DNA of 64,000 nucleotides from positions 27,258,189 to 27,322,188 of the forward strand of contig NC_087064.1 of NCBI RefSeq assembly GCF_963678635.1, written 5' to 3'. The DNA is from Symsagittifera roscoffensis (taxonomy: Eukaryota; Xenacoelomorpha; Acoela; Convolutidae). Position 1 is the first letter of the stretch; each line of letters starts with the position of its first letter. The translations under genes were made by a program, and so were the position numbers. Of the stretch, positions 11,701-22,428 are shown piece by piece. The notes beneath the pieces were generated by a model. The model had not been told where the DNA came from. It did no database searches and saw only the letters and a program-made list of their open reading frames with translations.

Positions 11701-12666
11701 GAACTGTGTTTTAATCAAAATCAAAAAAGGAAATGTTCAAAAACTCCCAAATGTTTTTTCTAATTATTTTGAAATTGCATGTTGCTGCTTAGCTTTTAAA
11801 AATTTTTTGATTGTGCTATTTCTAATTTTGATCCATTTTCAAAACGAAACGGAAAAAAACTATGCAAAACATGGCCAACATAAGTTTTCGTTTCAAAGTT
11901 TCAGTCACCGCTTACTCTACGCCTTAAATAAGGGGGAAAATATTTTGCTCAATATGTTTTCCCGTGTTGATAATTTTGAAATCTGAGAATTGCAGCTTAA
12001 ATGTCTGGCCAAAACACAAGATAGACCTAAAAACTACAACGAGCACAAATGTTCCTTCAAAATATCCAAAATCTAAACATCCAATTTGCAGATTACATTT
12101 CTAGTCAAACAAAATTTAACTTCAAAACAAGAGCGAGTACGAAAGTTCCACAATTTCATCCAGGTTGCGCGATAACTTTAGTCGATTAATTTTGCAATTT
12201 TTCAGGTTGCCTGACAATGTTTGTAACTAATCTCATTGTCTGAAATATGTCAAAAGAATAGACCAAAAACAAATTTTATAGCAATTCAAACTATTAAAGC
12301 AGTGTCGTTTAGTACTAGAAATAGTAATGTGGGTGACAAGATTGTTCGCTGAAACATCATGTTCAATAGAATAATTGTCCTTACAATTAGCTGCAACTGA
12401 TATAATTTGAGCCAGCCTATTTTTCAAACATCCTTTTTATTCACATCTATAAAAAATGTTTTGTTGTAACGTTACAAACTCTATTTGTTAAATTATCATT
12501 TGTTGTTTTTTCGATCTGATAAACTTCGACATTATATCATTTTTATGGCCTTATCAACTTTTTTTTTTATTTCAACTATTGGGCCTCAAATTGCCTTGAT
12601 GAGCAAAAGAGGTCTTTTTGTATGTTTGTTTTGATGGTGAGAGGACCTTAAAGTTTCAAAGACCTT
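8739..12666. other. Gene-poor intergenic DNA
   Basis: AT-rich sequence with many A/T homopolymer runs. Open frames are short and lack domains or splice context. I see no gene, RNA gene or bounded repeat here. Confidence 0.6.
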
Positions 12667-13009
12667 TGGAACCAGTTCTAAACTAGTATTTATAGACCAA
12701 TCATATTCCATCTCTAACATTTACACTTATTTGTAAGTGCTGAAACTACTTGTAGTTTCAGCACCAGAACAATTTAAATAAAACTTAGAATACAGTTGTT
12801 CTCCTTCTGAATAAACTCCAAGAACTAACCCGCATAAACCAGTATACACTAGAGTTATTGAGACTTGGAGATATAAGAGTAAGATTAAGATCGGTATTAG
12901 ACTAGGAAGTTGCACGAATCTATCCGGCCGAAAATAAGATAGCGTGACGAGCAGACGGTGTACCTTATCTGAAATTAGTCTATGAGTATAACCATTAATT
13001 CATAACTCA
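12667..13009 (+). mobile_element. Solo LTR of the giant LTR element's family
   Basis: This matches the 378-bp LTRs at 28180 and 52216 over its whole length. It starts TGGAACC, ends ACTCA, and shares the central hairpin and the AAGATCGGTATTAGACTA and CTATCCGGCCGAAAATAAG blocks. It is flanked on both sides by CCTT, a 4-bp target duplication, the same length as the TAAA of the full element. A solo LTR is what remains after recombination between the two LTRs of an element. It diverges most in its left half. Confidence 0.9.
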
Positions 13010-13427
13010 CCTTTTAAGAAGCAATTTTTCCGTTTTAAGGATTTCTGTTACGGTTTTTTGGCTAGATTACGTTAGGTAAGTTGTTTACCGAGGAGGTTGA
13101 TTTACTATTCTTTTGTCTTGTATTCAGTTTTTAAAATTTATTCATTGACAAAAAATCGACTCTTGGATAGATCTCGATGTGAAAAGAATAGTAGATTTTT
13201 TTATTTAAGCGGTTTTCGTCTCACGTTCAGCTAGGTTGAAAGGCTATGTAACTAGGTTGCCGTGTCAACTAGATTGTCATGCTATGCTTTCACTGTATTA
13301 AAAGTGTTACGAAGCTCTGCTTCGCCTCTGTTTTAAAACTTTATTCGAATTAGTTCATTCGAGCAAAATTTCAGATATTGGAACTTTTCAAAATCAGAAT
13401 TACCTCAATCAAGACCAATGGCGGATG

Positions 13428-13735
13428 TAGGATTTTCTCGAGGGGAGGGGGGGTCGGATTTTTTGAAAAATATAACCTTTTGACCTCTTTTTTTTAGGTC
13501 GACCAAATTGATTCTCCAAGCTCTCCCTAAGCACTACAGAATCCCCGTTTTGGTCAAAAGGTCTGCGCGGCATGCAAATTTTGTCTAATAAACTGCATTT
13601 TTTTGCGCGCTACCCTCAAATTTTGGCATATATTGGCTCCGAAGGTGCCTTTAGATAGTTTTTAGAGACCGTCACCAAAAATGGATATCTCAAAACAGTA
13701 CAAAAGGGGATCCTTTGGGTCGGCAAGGAGATCGA
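13428..13735. mobile_element. Degraded hAT-like fragment
   Basis: GGCGGATGTAGGATTTTCTCGAGGGG followed by GGTCGACCAAATTGATT closely tracks the left part of the MITE at 7770, but the first bases of the terminus are lost. Later sequence resembles 4040-4110. The right end is not found before the AT microsatellite. Confidence 0.5.
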
Positions 13736-13776
13736 AGGCTTACAATTAGTGCAGAAGTGCTATGAGGGCGCAACCG

Positions 13777-13780
13777 TCTG

Positions 13781-13826
<46 letters not shown>
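13777..13826. repeat. (AT)n microsatellite
   Basis: About 24 uninterrupted AT dinucleotides. Confidence 0.95.
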
Positions 13827-13828
<2 letters not shown>

Positions 13829-14285
13829 TTGCATTTTCCAATACTTGTCACTACTTATTTAAACGAATACCTACTCAGCTGCTCAGCTGCGGATAAGATA
13901 TTTATCAAGGTTTTCAAAATTTTAATTGAGCACTAATATGTGCATACTTTTTTGCTGTAAAAGTTATGGACAAAATTTACAATTAGTGAGAAGCTTTTTA
14001 TTTCATTAAAATCTATAAATACCTGTTAGTTAATTTTTACTGATTAATCTAAAAAAAAATTCAAATTTAATTACGTCATTCCGAACATTCAAATTTAACT
14101 ATATGAAATTTAAATCCAGTCTGTTAAAAACATGACAAAATTTAAAGTTCAAGACTTTTTTTTACTATATCACTGTAACAGAGGTTAAAAAATGCAACTC
14201 CTTAATTATTTCCCCTTTTTTGATTTTCAGAATCAATTTTGATTAGCACTAGTTTAGAACAGAGTACAGTGTTCAGAGAGTAAAT

Positions 14286-15848
14286 ATAATCAAAATTCAC
14301 TATTCAAGTACCATTTGAAAAGTGAATCATACAAAGACAAACTTACGAAATTCCAAAACCAATCAATTGTTGACCTTTTTGAAATGCATTTTTTCCACAG
14401 AAACGGTTGTAGACAATAATACATTCATAGAGGGATAGTTTAAAAGGTCCAATAAGGGGTAAAGAAATAAAAAAATCCAAACAAAGAAAATAATTTGTTC
14501 ACTAGCAAGTAGATCTACATCGTCCTAGTTTAATCGACGAAGAAAAAACGTGAGACTTTTTTTCCGCCAAGATGCAAAATTGGCTGTTTTAAACGCTCGG
14601 CTACGTTCTTGGATTTATTGCTTCGAATAAAGTAACGGAGTCATTTCAGTAGCCAATTTTGCATCTTGTTAATAATCGCCTTTGTGCATGCATTATTTTT
14701 AACAGCCCTTTCTGTGCAAAGCAAGCCTTTCAATAAAGTCAACAACCAATTGAGTTTTAAATTTCGTGAATTCGTGTTTTTATGAATCAAGTGTTTTAGA
14801 TTTCTTTCTTGTTTTTTTTCTTTCGTTTTGTTTTCTGCGCAAAATCAGGTGCCGCCACAATAATCATAGGATTGGGTCGAGTGATATATCATACTAAAAC
14901 ATTTTCAGTAGTAATAATTTTCAATGACATTTTCGAATGACGTTAAAAATATGAAATTGTCTTCACAGTGACGAGAAAAACCGGTTTGAACTTTTTGATT
15001 TTTGATCCAATTTCGAGTTGATAAAGTGACCGTGTAGGCTTACAATAACTCATTTGAGCTTAATTTAAGCCGTGAAACTTAATGTTTTCAAGTATAACTA
15101 GTTTTTGGAGTTTTTAGCGCAATTTTAAGAATCAAAATCTTGGAAATTCAAAAAAAACGTGCGAAAATTTTTACTTTTTTGTTTTTCTTGTCAGTTATTT
15201 TCAAAAGCTGTTTCCAATTGACCTTTTTCTTATGACAATCAAATAGGCCTAAGCTCTGTTTTTCGTTCAGATCTTTTCATCGCAACATGCAGATAAAAAC
15301 AGCAACTTGAAAAAACTTTTTTGTATTTTCTTAAGTCTGTGTTCGGAACATTCTGTGCCACTTGCACAGTACCCGGCTATCTTTGTTTTTACTCTGATAA
15401 TGGCTTCTATACGTATCAAATCAGAATGAAAAACCTATAATGCATCTATTCACTCATCTAAAGAATCCGTTTTTTGAGGTGTACTAATAGTAACTGATGT
15501 CATCTTTAGGGTAGCAAAATGGAATATTCGTGTAGTGCCGACTGGAACTTGCAGTTGGAAGCAACACTTTGTTTTGTTTATGAAGCCTCCATTCGGAACA
15601 ACCCGGGTCGATGTTTGCGATTTATGTTTCGACCGGGGCGGGTTGAACACATGTCAGAGTTCGACCGAAAAGTCCATGGTCGAGAAGGCCCTATAGGCGA
15701 ACTTGAAGTCGAATTCCTTTTCGTGGTTCTTTAAGACGTGATTCCTTAGTCGAATCCCTGAGAACTCGTTCAGAGCACTCAGAGACACAGCTTGAGACTA
15801 ACATCTGGAAGTGATCTAAAATGAATTTTGAACTTCCCTCTATTAAAG
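14286..15848 (+). repeat. Left arm of a dispersed repeat, copy 1
   Basis: This segment is repeated at 20854-22428 with high similarity, small indels and scattered substitutions. It includes an 18-bp perfect inverted repeat (14568-14585 with 14651-14668). A GC-richer part (about 15500-15820) is open in more than one frame in both copies, with a Cys-x2-Cys pair, but I recognise no protein. Homology stops at TATTAAAGC, just before the tandem repeats that lead into the reverse transcriptase ORF. It may be the 5' region of the LINE-like element or an older repeat into which that element inserted. Confidence 0.7.
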
Positions 15849-15870
15849 CTGCTGCGCCTTGGTTAAATCG

Positions 15871-16158
15871 CACGTGTCGTGTTAAGCAAGAAAAAAAAAC
15901 AACCACTGCAACATCGACAACTATTGCAACTATTGCAACTATTGCTCTGTTGTATAATTGTTCTGCTGTTCTGAAATTGTTCTGTTGTGAATATAGCACT
16001 TGTCTTGTTAAGCAAGAAAAAAAAACAACGACCACTGCAACATCGACAACTATTGCAACTATTGCAACTATTGTAACTATTGTTCTGTTGTGAATTTTGC
16101 ACGTGTCTTGTTAAGCAAGAAAAAAAAACAACGACCACTGCAACATCGACAACTGAGC
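15871..16158 (+). repeat. Tandem repeat upstream of the RT ORF
   Basis: Units starting CACGTGTC, CACTTGTC and CACGTGTC at 15871, 15997 and 16100 each run through TGTTAAGCAAG, a run of nine or more A, CAACATCGACAACT and nested AACTATTGC repeats. The units are about 126, 103 and 59 bp, the last truncated. Head-to-tail monomers before ORF1 are common in LINE 5' untranslated regions, so this may be a promoter array. Confidence 0.75.
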
Positions 16159-16178
16159 GGACATTTTATCTCAAGCAG

Positions 16179-16425
16179 TGCTCGTATTTGGATCAGAGCT
16201 CTCGTGTTTGGAGGTGAACTCGTGAGTTTGGAGCAGAGCACGTGTTCGGGGTACAGCTTATTTGTGGATTGGTGCTCGTTTTGGATGCAGAGCCGGTGCT
16301 TGGAGCTCGTGTGTGTTTGGTACAGAGCAGGTGCTTGGAGTTCGTGTTTAGAGAGAAGCTCGTTTCTGGAGCACAGTGGCCCGTGCTCGGGAAGAGTTCG
16401 AGTTTGGTTCGAGGAACGCTCGTGA
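16179..16425 (+). repeat. Degenerate GCTCGTGTTTGGAG repeat
   Basis: About eight imperfect copies of a G/T-rich string (GCTCGTGTTTGGAGCAGAGC-like) are spaced roughly 20-40 bp apart, ending at the start of the reverse transcriptase ORF. The composition is unlike the surrounding AT-rich DNA. Confidence 0.55.
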
Positions 16426-16429
16426 TATC

Positions 16430-18694
16430 ATGAGGCGGACTCAGAGAATTATCAAACTGCCTAGTTATCCGGGGTATAATTCTGATTCGCAGCTCAGTGT
16501 TTCCAATACCAGCGGGTTTGAAGTGGAAGACTTGTTAAAATCACAAGATAACAATGACCGCGTTAATGTTACACCGACAAGCAATGGCCGCACAGAATTA
16601 ACTCAGGCCATGCAAGACCTGCAAATAGAAAATGTGCTACCAGAAACTGATCCGAATCTTGAAAGCCATGACGAAGACATAATAATAGAAGCATTCGGTG
16701 CGTCACTTGACGAATCAACTTGTCTTGATCATTCGATTTGGACCGAAAGATGGGTGAAAAGTGTACTGTTGCCAAAAAGGCTATATACTTTGCCTAATGG
16801 TAACATTGGTAGGAAGTACGTAGACCTCCTGACACATGAACTGAAGCTTCTTTCTACCACTGCTGATTCCACTTCAGAAAGAGTTCTGGTGATGAGTCGT
16901 GTTTTGTTACGAAGAGATCCAATGATCAAAGCATCAAAAGATATTCGAATACTTATTGGACTTGGACAGCGCATTGAAGACTGGAAAGAAAACAAATTCG
17001 ACAAGTTGTTGGCGGAAGCAGTGAGATGTGGCAAAAAGAAACAAATAAATCAAGATAGTTTGGACGACAAACATGTCTCGAAAGTGTTTGCTTCATTATT
17101 GATGAAAGGCAACGTGAGAAGCGCTATGCGGTGGCTCTCGGAGAGAGCAAGCGGGGGTGTGCTTGATCCGATGCAAGAGGTGAAGATGTTTCCGACCGTT
17201 TTAGAGACTTTGAAGTCAAAGCATCCACAGCCACACAAGTCACATCTCTCTTCGCGATTGCAAGTGCCAGTTGTACCCGACTTTGAAGATGTTATAATCA
17301 GTTCTGCTTCCATTGAAAAGACGGCGCGTTCTTTGCAGGGCAGTTCGGGAGCTTCGGGAACAGATTCTGAGCATTGGCAGACGGTTTTTTTACGTCATGG
17401 GGCTCACAGTTCACACTTGAGAGACGAAGTTGCAACTCTCGCCACAAAAATGTGCAATCAAATCTTACCATGGTCGAAAGTGCGAGCACTGGTTTCTGGA
17501 AGAATGATTGCGCTTGATAATTGTCCTGACGTGCGACCTATTGGCATAGGTGGGTTACTACGGAGTATAATTTGCAAAAAAGTGGCTGAGCTCACAAAAA
17601 TTGACCTTGAAGAAACATGTTCGACTGATCAATTAGCGTGTGGGCTGAAAGCTGGCGTTGAAGGTGCAATTCATGCGCTCTCTGATGTTTTTGATGACAA
17701 CAAGGAAGGCGGCTGTGGCATGCTGTTGATGGATGCATCAAATGCTTTCAACTCGCTCAATCGTGAAGCAGCGTTTTGGAACGCTCGAGTATTGTGGCCT
17801 AGATGTTCTAGATTTCTCTTCAATACTTACAGAGGCTTCGCGTCGCTTTTCGTTGCTGGCGCCGATGAAGTGATATACAGTAGGGACGGAACAACACAGG
17901 GAGATCCACTGACAATGTTCTTCTATGGTGTTTCACTTCTTCCCATGATTCGGAAGTTAAAGGATCCGAACAATGTGTTAGAAAGTTGGTATGCTGATGA
18001 TTCTGCGGCCATAGCAAAACTCAAGAAATTGGAGATATGGCTGAAAAACTTGATTGAGGAAGGTCCCGCCTTCGGTTTCTTTCCAGAGCCTTCCAAAAAT
18101 TTTCTGATTGTCGATAAACAATATGCTGAAGAAGCGCATCACATATTTGACAAGTACTCGATTACTATAGTGGAAGCGAACAGGTTTTTGAGCGGTTTCA
18201 ATGGAGACGGAAATGAGAAGGACATCTTCCTGAAAAAGAAAGAATCTGAATGGGTAGACAAAATTGAGAAATTTTCTTTTTTGGCAAAAACAGAACCACA
18301 ATGTGCTTTATCAGGACTGACTAAGTCCCTACAAGCGGAATGGAATTTTTCCCATCGTATTTTGGCTGGTTCTAGTCAGCTTTTTCAACCGCTAGAGAAC
18401 CTTTTGAAGAAAAAATTCTTACCTGCGATACTTGGAACTTCGTCGATTTCATCAATGGAGAGACGTCTCTTTTGTTTGCCAGCAATAAAGGGTGGTCTTG
18501 GAGTGTCTAACCCAACCAGTTTCGCTGATGAGTCTTACAACACGTCACGGGAAGCAGTTACGGTTCTTTATGATGCTCTTGTTGATCAGCACGGTTTTTC
18601 CCATGAAGACCACAGAAAGCAAATGTCTCGATCGCGGAAAAAGCATCATCAAATAATGGAAGAAAAACATGAAGAGTTGTTGGGGAGTTATTGA
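16430..18694 (+). CDS. LINE-type reverse transcriptase ORF
   Basis: From the first ATG the ORF gives 754 residues. The reverse transcriptase core is clear: a VRPIGIGGLLRSI block, a DASNAFNSLNR block carrying the first catalytic Asp, GTTQGDPLTMF, and YADD (17990-18001) with the other two, followed by a GFFPEPSK block. This arrangement is that of a non-LTR (LINE-type) reverse transcriptase that would copy its RNA at a nicked target site. The N-terminal 300 residues have no recognised domain and no apurinic endonuclease precedes the RT. The frame is open upstream to 16376 without an ATG. The protein ends early: its natural continuation lies in another frame (18691-18945), so this copy is frameshifted and inactive. 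I leave the clade open; a C-terminal nuclease type is suggested by the downstream pieces. Confidence 0.8.
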   Translation: MRRTQRIIKLPSYPGYNSDSQLSVSNTSGFEVEDLLKSQDNNDRVNVTPTSNGRTELTQAMQDLQIENVLPETDPNLESHDEDIIIEAFGASLDESTCLDHSIWTERWVKSVLLPKRLYTLPNGNIGRKYVDLLTHELKLLSTTADSTSERVLVMSRVLLRRDPMIKASKDIRILIGLGQRIEDWKENKFDKLLAEAVRCGKKKQINQDSLDDKHVSKVFASLLMKGNVRSAMRWLSERASGGVLDPMQEVKMFPTVLETLKSKHPQPHKSHLSSRLQVPVVPDFEDVIISSASIEKTARSLQGSSGASGTDSEHWQTVFLRHGAHSSHLRDEVATLATKMCNQILPWSKVRALVSGRMIALDNCPDVRPIGIGGLLRSIICKKVAELTKIDLEETCSTDQLACGLKAGVEGAIHALSDVFDDNKEGGCGMLLMDASNAFNSLNREAAFWNARVLWPRCSRFLFNTYRGFASLFVAGADEVIYSRDGTTQGDPLTMFFYGVSLLPMIRKLKDPNNVLESWYADDSAAIAKLKKLEIWLKNLIEEGPAFGFFPEPSKNFLIVDKQYAEEAHHIFDKYSITIVEANRFLSGFNGDGNEKDIFLKKKESEWVDKIEKFSFLAKTEPQCALSGLTKSLQAEWNFSHRILAGSSQLFQPLENLLKKKFLPAILGTSSISSMERRLFCLPAIKGGLGVSNPTSFADESYNTSREAVTVLYDALVDQHGFSHEDHRKQMSRSRKKHHQIMEEKHEELLGSY

Positions 18695-18945
18695 ATGAGC
18701 TACCAGCAGACCAAGTTCGCGCAGTAAAAAGAATCAATGAAGGAAGCTTGTCTGCCTGGCTGACAGCGTTACCGATTGCTGCAGAAAACTTTGATCTTTC
18801 GGGAGTGGAGTTTCGGGATGCATTGAGTGTCCGGTATAACAAAAACTTGAACGCTTCGCCAACTTTTTGTGATGGTTGTCAGTCACCATTCACCCTACGG
18901 CATGCGTTAGCGTGCAGATTCGTTTTGTCGTGGAGTTTATGTTAG
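18691..18945 (+). pseudogene. LINE ORF continuation with CCHC motif
   Basis: The frame shifts at the end of the RT ORF and continues with an INEGSLSAWLTALPI segment, then FCDGCQSPFTLRHALAC, a Cys-x2-Cys-x7-His-x4-Cys zinc-binding motif. In LINEs with a C-terminal restriction-like endonuclease such a motif lies between the RT and the nuclease. The frame ends shortly afterwards at a stop near 18943. This is part of the broken element, not a separate gene. Confidence 0.65.
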
Positions 18946-18955
18946 ACAGGGAGGA

Positions 18956-19165
18956 GTGTCTTTTGATATTCGTGTCTCTGACACCGACGCCATCTCCTAT
19001 CAGAACAGAAGCCCCATGAGTGTTTTGCACTCAGCAGAGGTTGAGAAAAAGACAAAATATTCAGACGCGTGTCATGAAAGACATATGTCTTTCACTCCTC
19101 TTGTCGTGTCTGTCGATGGGATTCTCGCTCCAGAATTTGCAAATTTCCTTCGGAGAATAGGATAA
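18956..19165 (+). pseudogene. LINE C-terminal nuclease-like tail
   Basis: In a third frame, a FDIRVSDTDAISY segment is followed by a Lys/Glu-rich helix and FTPLVVSVDGIL. I recognise this as the C-terminal tail commonly found downstream of the CCHC motif in this kind of LINE protein, where the Asp-rich strand belongs to a PD-(D/E)XK-like nuclease fold. The part normally joining it to the CCHC motif, including the His/Asn-containing segment, is missing between about 18930 and 18956, so the nuclease cannot be intact. The nuclease assignment is inference. Confidence 0.5.
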
Positions 19166-19580
19166 GCATTATCTACCAAGTGGGAGAAACCCTATAGTAA
19201 GACTATGAACTAGCTGAAGTGCCGGCTGTCTTTTGCCGTGCTCCGTGCTTCCAGTGTGTGCTTCCGAGGCACAAGGACCAAGTGGAAGAGTCTTGGCCCA
19301 GACCATGATTTCTTACCCTAGAGAAATATTTATGGATGTTCTACAATGAAGACGAAGTTGGCTAGCTATGTGCAAACTCTGCCAGTAATGTAAAACGTGG
19401 ACCTAAATGAAACAAAAATGATGAAAAAGTGAACCAAATAGATAATTGACTGATTTCAAAAAAAAAAAATAAAGGCATAGCTAGAAATTTAAAAAGTCTT
19501 CAGTTTAGCCATTTGGTCTTCTGTACAAAGATGTCAAGAAATGTCAAAATTCTTCACAATTTCTTAAAATTGTCAAAACT
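19166..19580. other. 3' flank of the LINE-like ORF
   Basis: Non-coding sequence after the last ORF piece, with an A-run and AATAAA near 19460-19475 that could mark the polyadenylated end of the LINE. No gene is apparent. Confidence 0.45.
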
Positions 19581-20060
19581 TATCTATTGATCCAATTGTC
19601 ACAATTTGGTTTAATTTGATGAAGAAAGTGTCAATCTTAAAGTGTTCTAGTAACTCAAAAATCTTGAAGGGCATTTATTTTTTTCTCTAAGACTTAAGCT
19701 GAGATTTTTCAAAGATAAGTCATTATTTTTTGTTTGGTTGCGTTCCTTGACTCTTTTCCAATCATCTGTTGGAAATTAGGATTCGATGAACTTAGTTCAT
19801 AAGCATTCTATTTAAGTGATGAAAATCTTTACTTTTATTTATTTTTTACTTTTCAATTTTTTAAATTAGTATCATCTGAAAAGTCTGTGCTAGCTGCACA
19901 GCCACTGGCTGTCATTGTCTTTATTTCAATCTTGTACTAAATTTTTTTTCGATGCCTATTTAACACTGTTAATTGTCTTATTCGGTCTCGAAGTTCGCCG
20001 TCCGAAAACTAACCTGAAAAGTTTCAGAAAAGCATTCTTGACTTCACCTTCAATAATTAT
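19581..20060 (+). repeat. Right arm of a dispersed repeat, copy 1
   Basis: Repeated at 23259-23717, where a short internal segment (about 30 bp after AAGTGTTCT) is missing. Together with 14286-15848 it frames the reverse transcriptase ORF. Confidence 0.7.
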
Positions 20061-20653
20061 AAGAAGGGATCTTGAAAAATCCCAAAAAACCCTTAAAAAA
20101 TTTTAGTGAGCCATTTTTTAAACTAGTTTCTTAAACTAAAATAGCGAAGGTTTGTTTTAAATGAGGATTTTTTACAATGCATTGCTTTTTCAAATGTATG
20201 TTTAACAATTAAAAGCGAATCTGATTTTTTCTCAACTTGTTTCAGCAGTGCAAAAAAAACAATATTGCTATTATAATTTCGAGTCTTCGACAAAAAGTTA
20301 GGGTCTGGGTAGTGGATATCGGTGATCATAATTAGTCCAGAATTGTAAACCGTTTTTTTTAAGTTTAGCGAGAAAAAATAGCCGTTGTTTTACTATTTTG
20401 ACTATTAATTTTAGAATAGTAATGCGTTCTGATGAAATCCTAAACGATTAAGGAATTAGAAAAATTTCAAACAAATTTTTTTTAAATTTATTTTTGCTTT
20501 AAGTAATTTATTCTCTGAGATTTTAAAGGTAATTTTTCTTAGCTTTCTGGCCAATCAGATTTGTTGCTCTTAACGGCGCTCGTTCAGCTAAAACATTAAA
20601 AAGGATTAATTACTTTTCAACTATGCGACCTGCAGAAAAAACATCAATGTTTG
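20061..20653. other. AT-rich spacer before a gap
   Basis: No coding frame or bounded repeat is seen. The stretch runs directly into the N gap. Confidence 0.5.
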
Positions 20654-20853
20654 NNNNNNNNNNNNNNNNNNNNNNNNNNNNNNNNNNNNNNNNNNNNNNN
20701 NNNNNNNNNNNNNNNNNNNNNNNNNNNNNNNNNNNNNNNNNNNNNNNNNNNNNNNNNNNNNNNNNNNNNNNNNNNNNNNNNNNNNNNNNNNNNNNNNNNN
20801 NNNNNNNNNNNNNNNNNNNNNNNNNNNNNNNNNNNNNNNNNNNNNNNNNNNNN
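20654..20853. other. Assembly gap (200 N)
   Basis: Exactly 200 undetermined bases, a placeholder length. The sequence resumes inside the left arm of the second repeat copy, so the gap probably reflects repeat-induced assembly failure. Confidence 0.98.
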
Positions 20854-22428
20854 ATAATCAAAATTCACTATTCAAAAACCATTTGAAAAGTGAATCATAC
20901 AAAGACAAACTTACGAAATTCCAAAACCAATCAATTGTTGACTTTTTTGAAATGCATTTTTTCCACAGAAACGGTTGTAGACAATAATACATTCATAGAG
21001 GGATAGTTTAAAAGGTCCAATAAGGGGTAAAGAAATAAAAAAAATCCAAACAAAGAAAATATTTTGTTCAACTAGCAAGTAGATCTATATCGTCCTAGTT
21101 TAATCGGACGAAGAAAAAACGTGAGACTTTTTCCGCCAAGATGCAAAATTGGCTGTTTTAAAAACCCGCTGCGTTCTTCGATTTACTGCTTCGAATAAAG
21201 TAACCGGAGTCATTTCAGTAGCCAATTCTGCATCTTGTTAATAATCTCCTTTATGCATGAATTATTTTTAACAGCCATTTCTGTGCAAAAAAAAAAGCCT
21301 TTCAATAAAGTCAACAAGCAATTGAGTTTTAAATTTCGTGAATTCGTATTTTATGATTCACGTGTTTTAGATTTCTTTCTTGTTTTTTTTCTTTTATTTG
21401 TTTTCTGCGCAAAGTCAGTGCCGCTATAATTAATCATAGGATTGGGTCGAGTGATGTATCATACTAAAACATTTTCAGTAGTGATAATTTTAAATGACAT
21501 TTTCAAATGACATTAAAAATTTGAAATTTTCTTCACAGTGACGAGAAAAACCGGTTTGAAATTTTTGATTTTTGGTCAAATTTCGAGTTGATAAAGTGAC
21601 CATGTGTAGGCTTACAATAGCTTAATTGAGCTTAAATTAAGCCGTGAAAATTTAATGTTTTCAAGTATAGCTAGTTTTTGGAGTTTATAGCGCAACTTTG
21701 GGAATCAAAATCTTGGAAATTCAAAAAAAAATGTGCGAAATTTTTCATTTTTTTGTTTTTCTTGTCAATTTTGCTCAAAAACTGTTTCGAATTGATCTTT
21801 TTCTTATGACAATCAAATAGGCCTAAGCTCTGTTTTTCGTTGAGATCTTTTCATCGCAACATGCAGACAAAAAACAACACCAACTTGAAAAAACTTTTTG
21901 TATTTTCTTAAGACTGTGGTCGGAACATTCCGCGCTACTTGCACAGTACCCGGCTATCCTTGTTTTTACTCTAATAATGGTTTCTATACGTATCAAATCA
22001 GGTCGAAAAATCAATAATGCATCTAATCACTCATCTGAAGAATCCGTTTTTCGAGGTGTACTAATAATAACTGTTGTCATCATTAGGGTAGCAAAATGGA
22101 ATATTCGTGTAGTGCCGACTGGAACTTGCAGTTGGAAGCAACACTTTATTTTGTTTATGAAATCTCCATTCGGAACAACCCGGGTCGATGTTTGCGATTT
22201 ATGTTTCGACCGAGGCGGGTTGAACACATGTCAGAGTTCGACCGAAAAATCCATGGTCGAGAAGGCCCTATAGGCGAACTCGAAGGTCGATTTCTTTTTC
22301 GTGGTTCCTTAAGACGTGATTCCTTAGTCGAATTCCTTGAGAACTCGTTCAGAGCACTTAGAGTTACAGCTTGAGACTAATATCTGGAAGTGATCTAAAA
22401 TGAACTTTGAACTTCTCTCTATTAAAGC
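20854..22428 (+). repeat. Left arm of a dispersed repeat, copy 2
   Basis: Matches 14286-15848, including the inverted repeat (21137-21154 with 21220-21237, one mismatch). Homology ends at ATTAAAGC. The tandem monomers and the reverse transcriptase ORF are absent from this copy. Confidence 0.75.

Noticed and set aside
15691-16138. Minus-strand Cys/Ser/Asn-rich frames over the tandem repeats
   Set aside because: They arise from simple repeated triplets in the monomer array and change with repeat number.
20610-20886. Open frames across the first N gap
   Set aside because: They consist of unknown residues; the gap, not the sequence, keeps them open. The same applies at 61297-61638.
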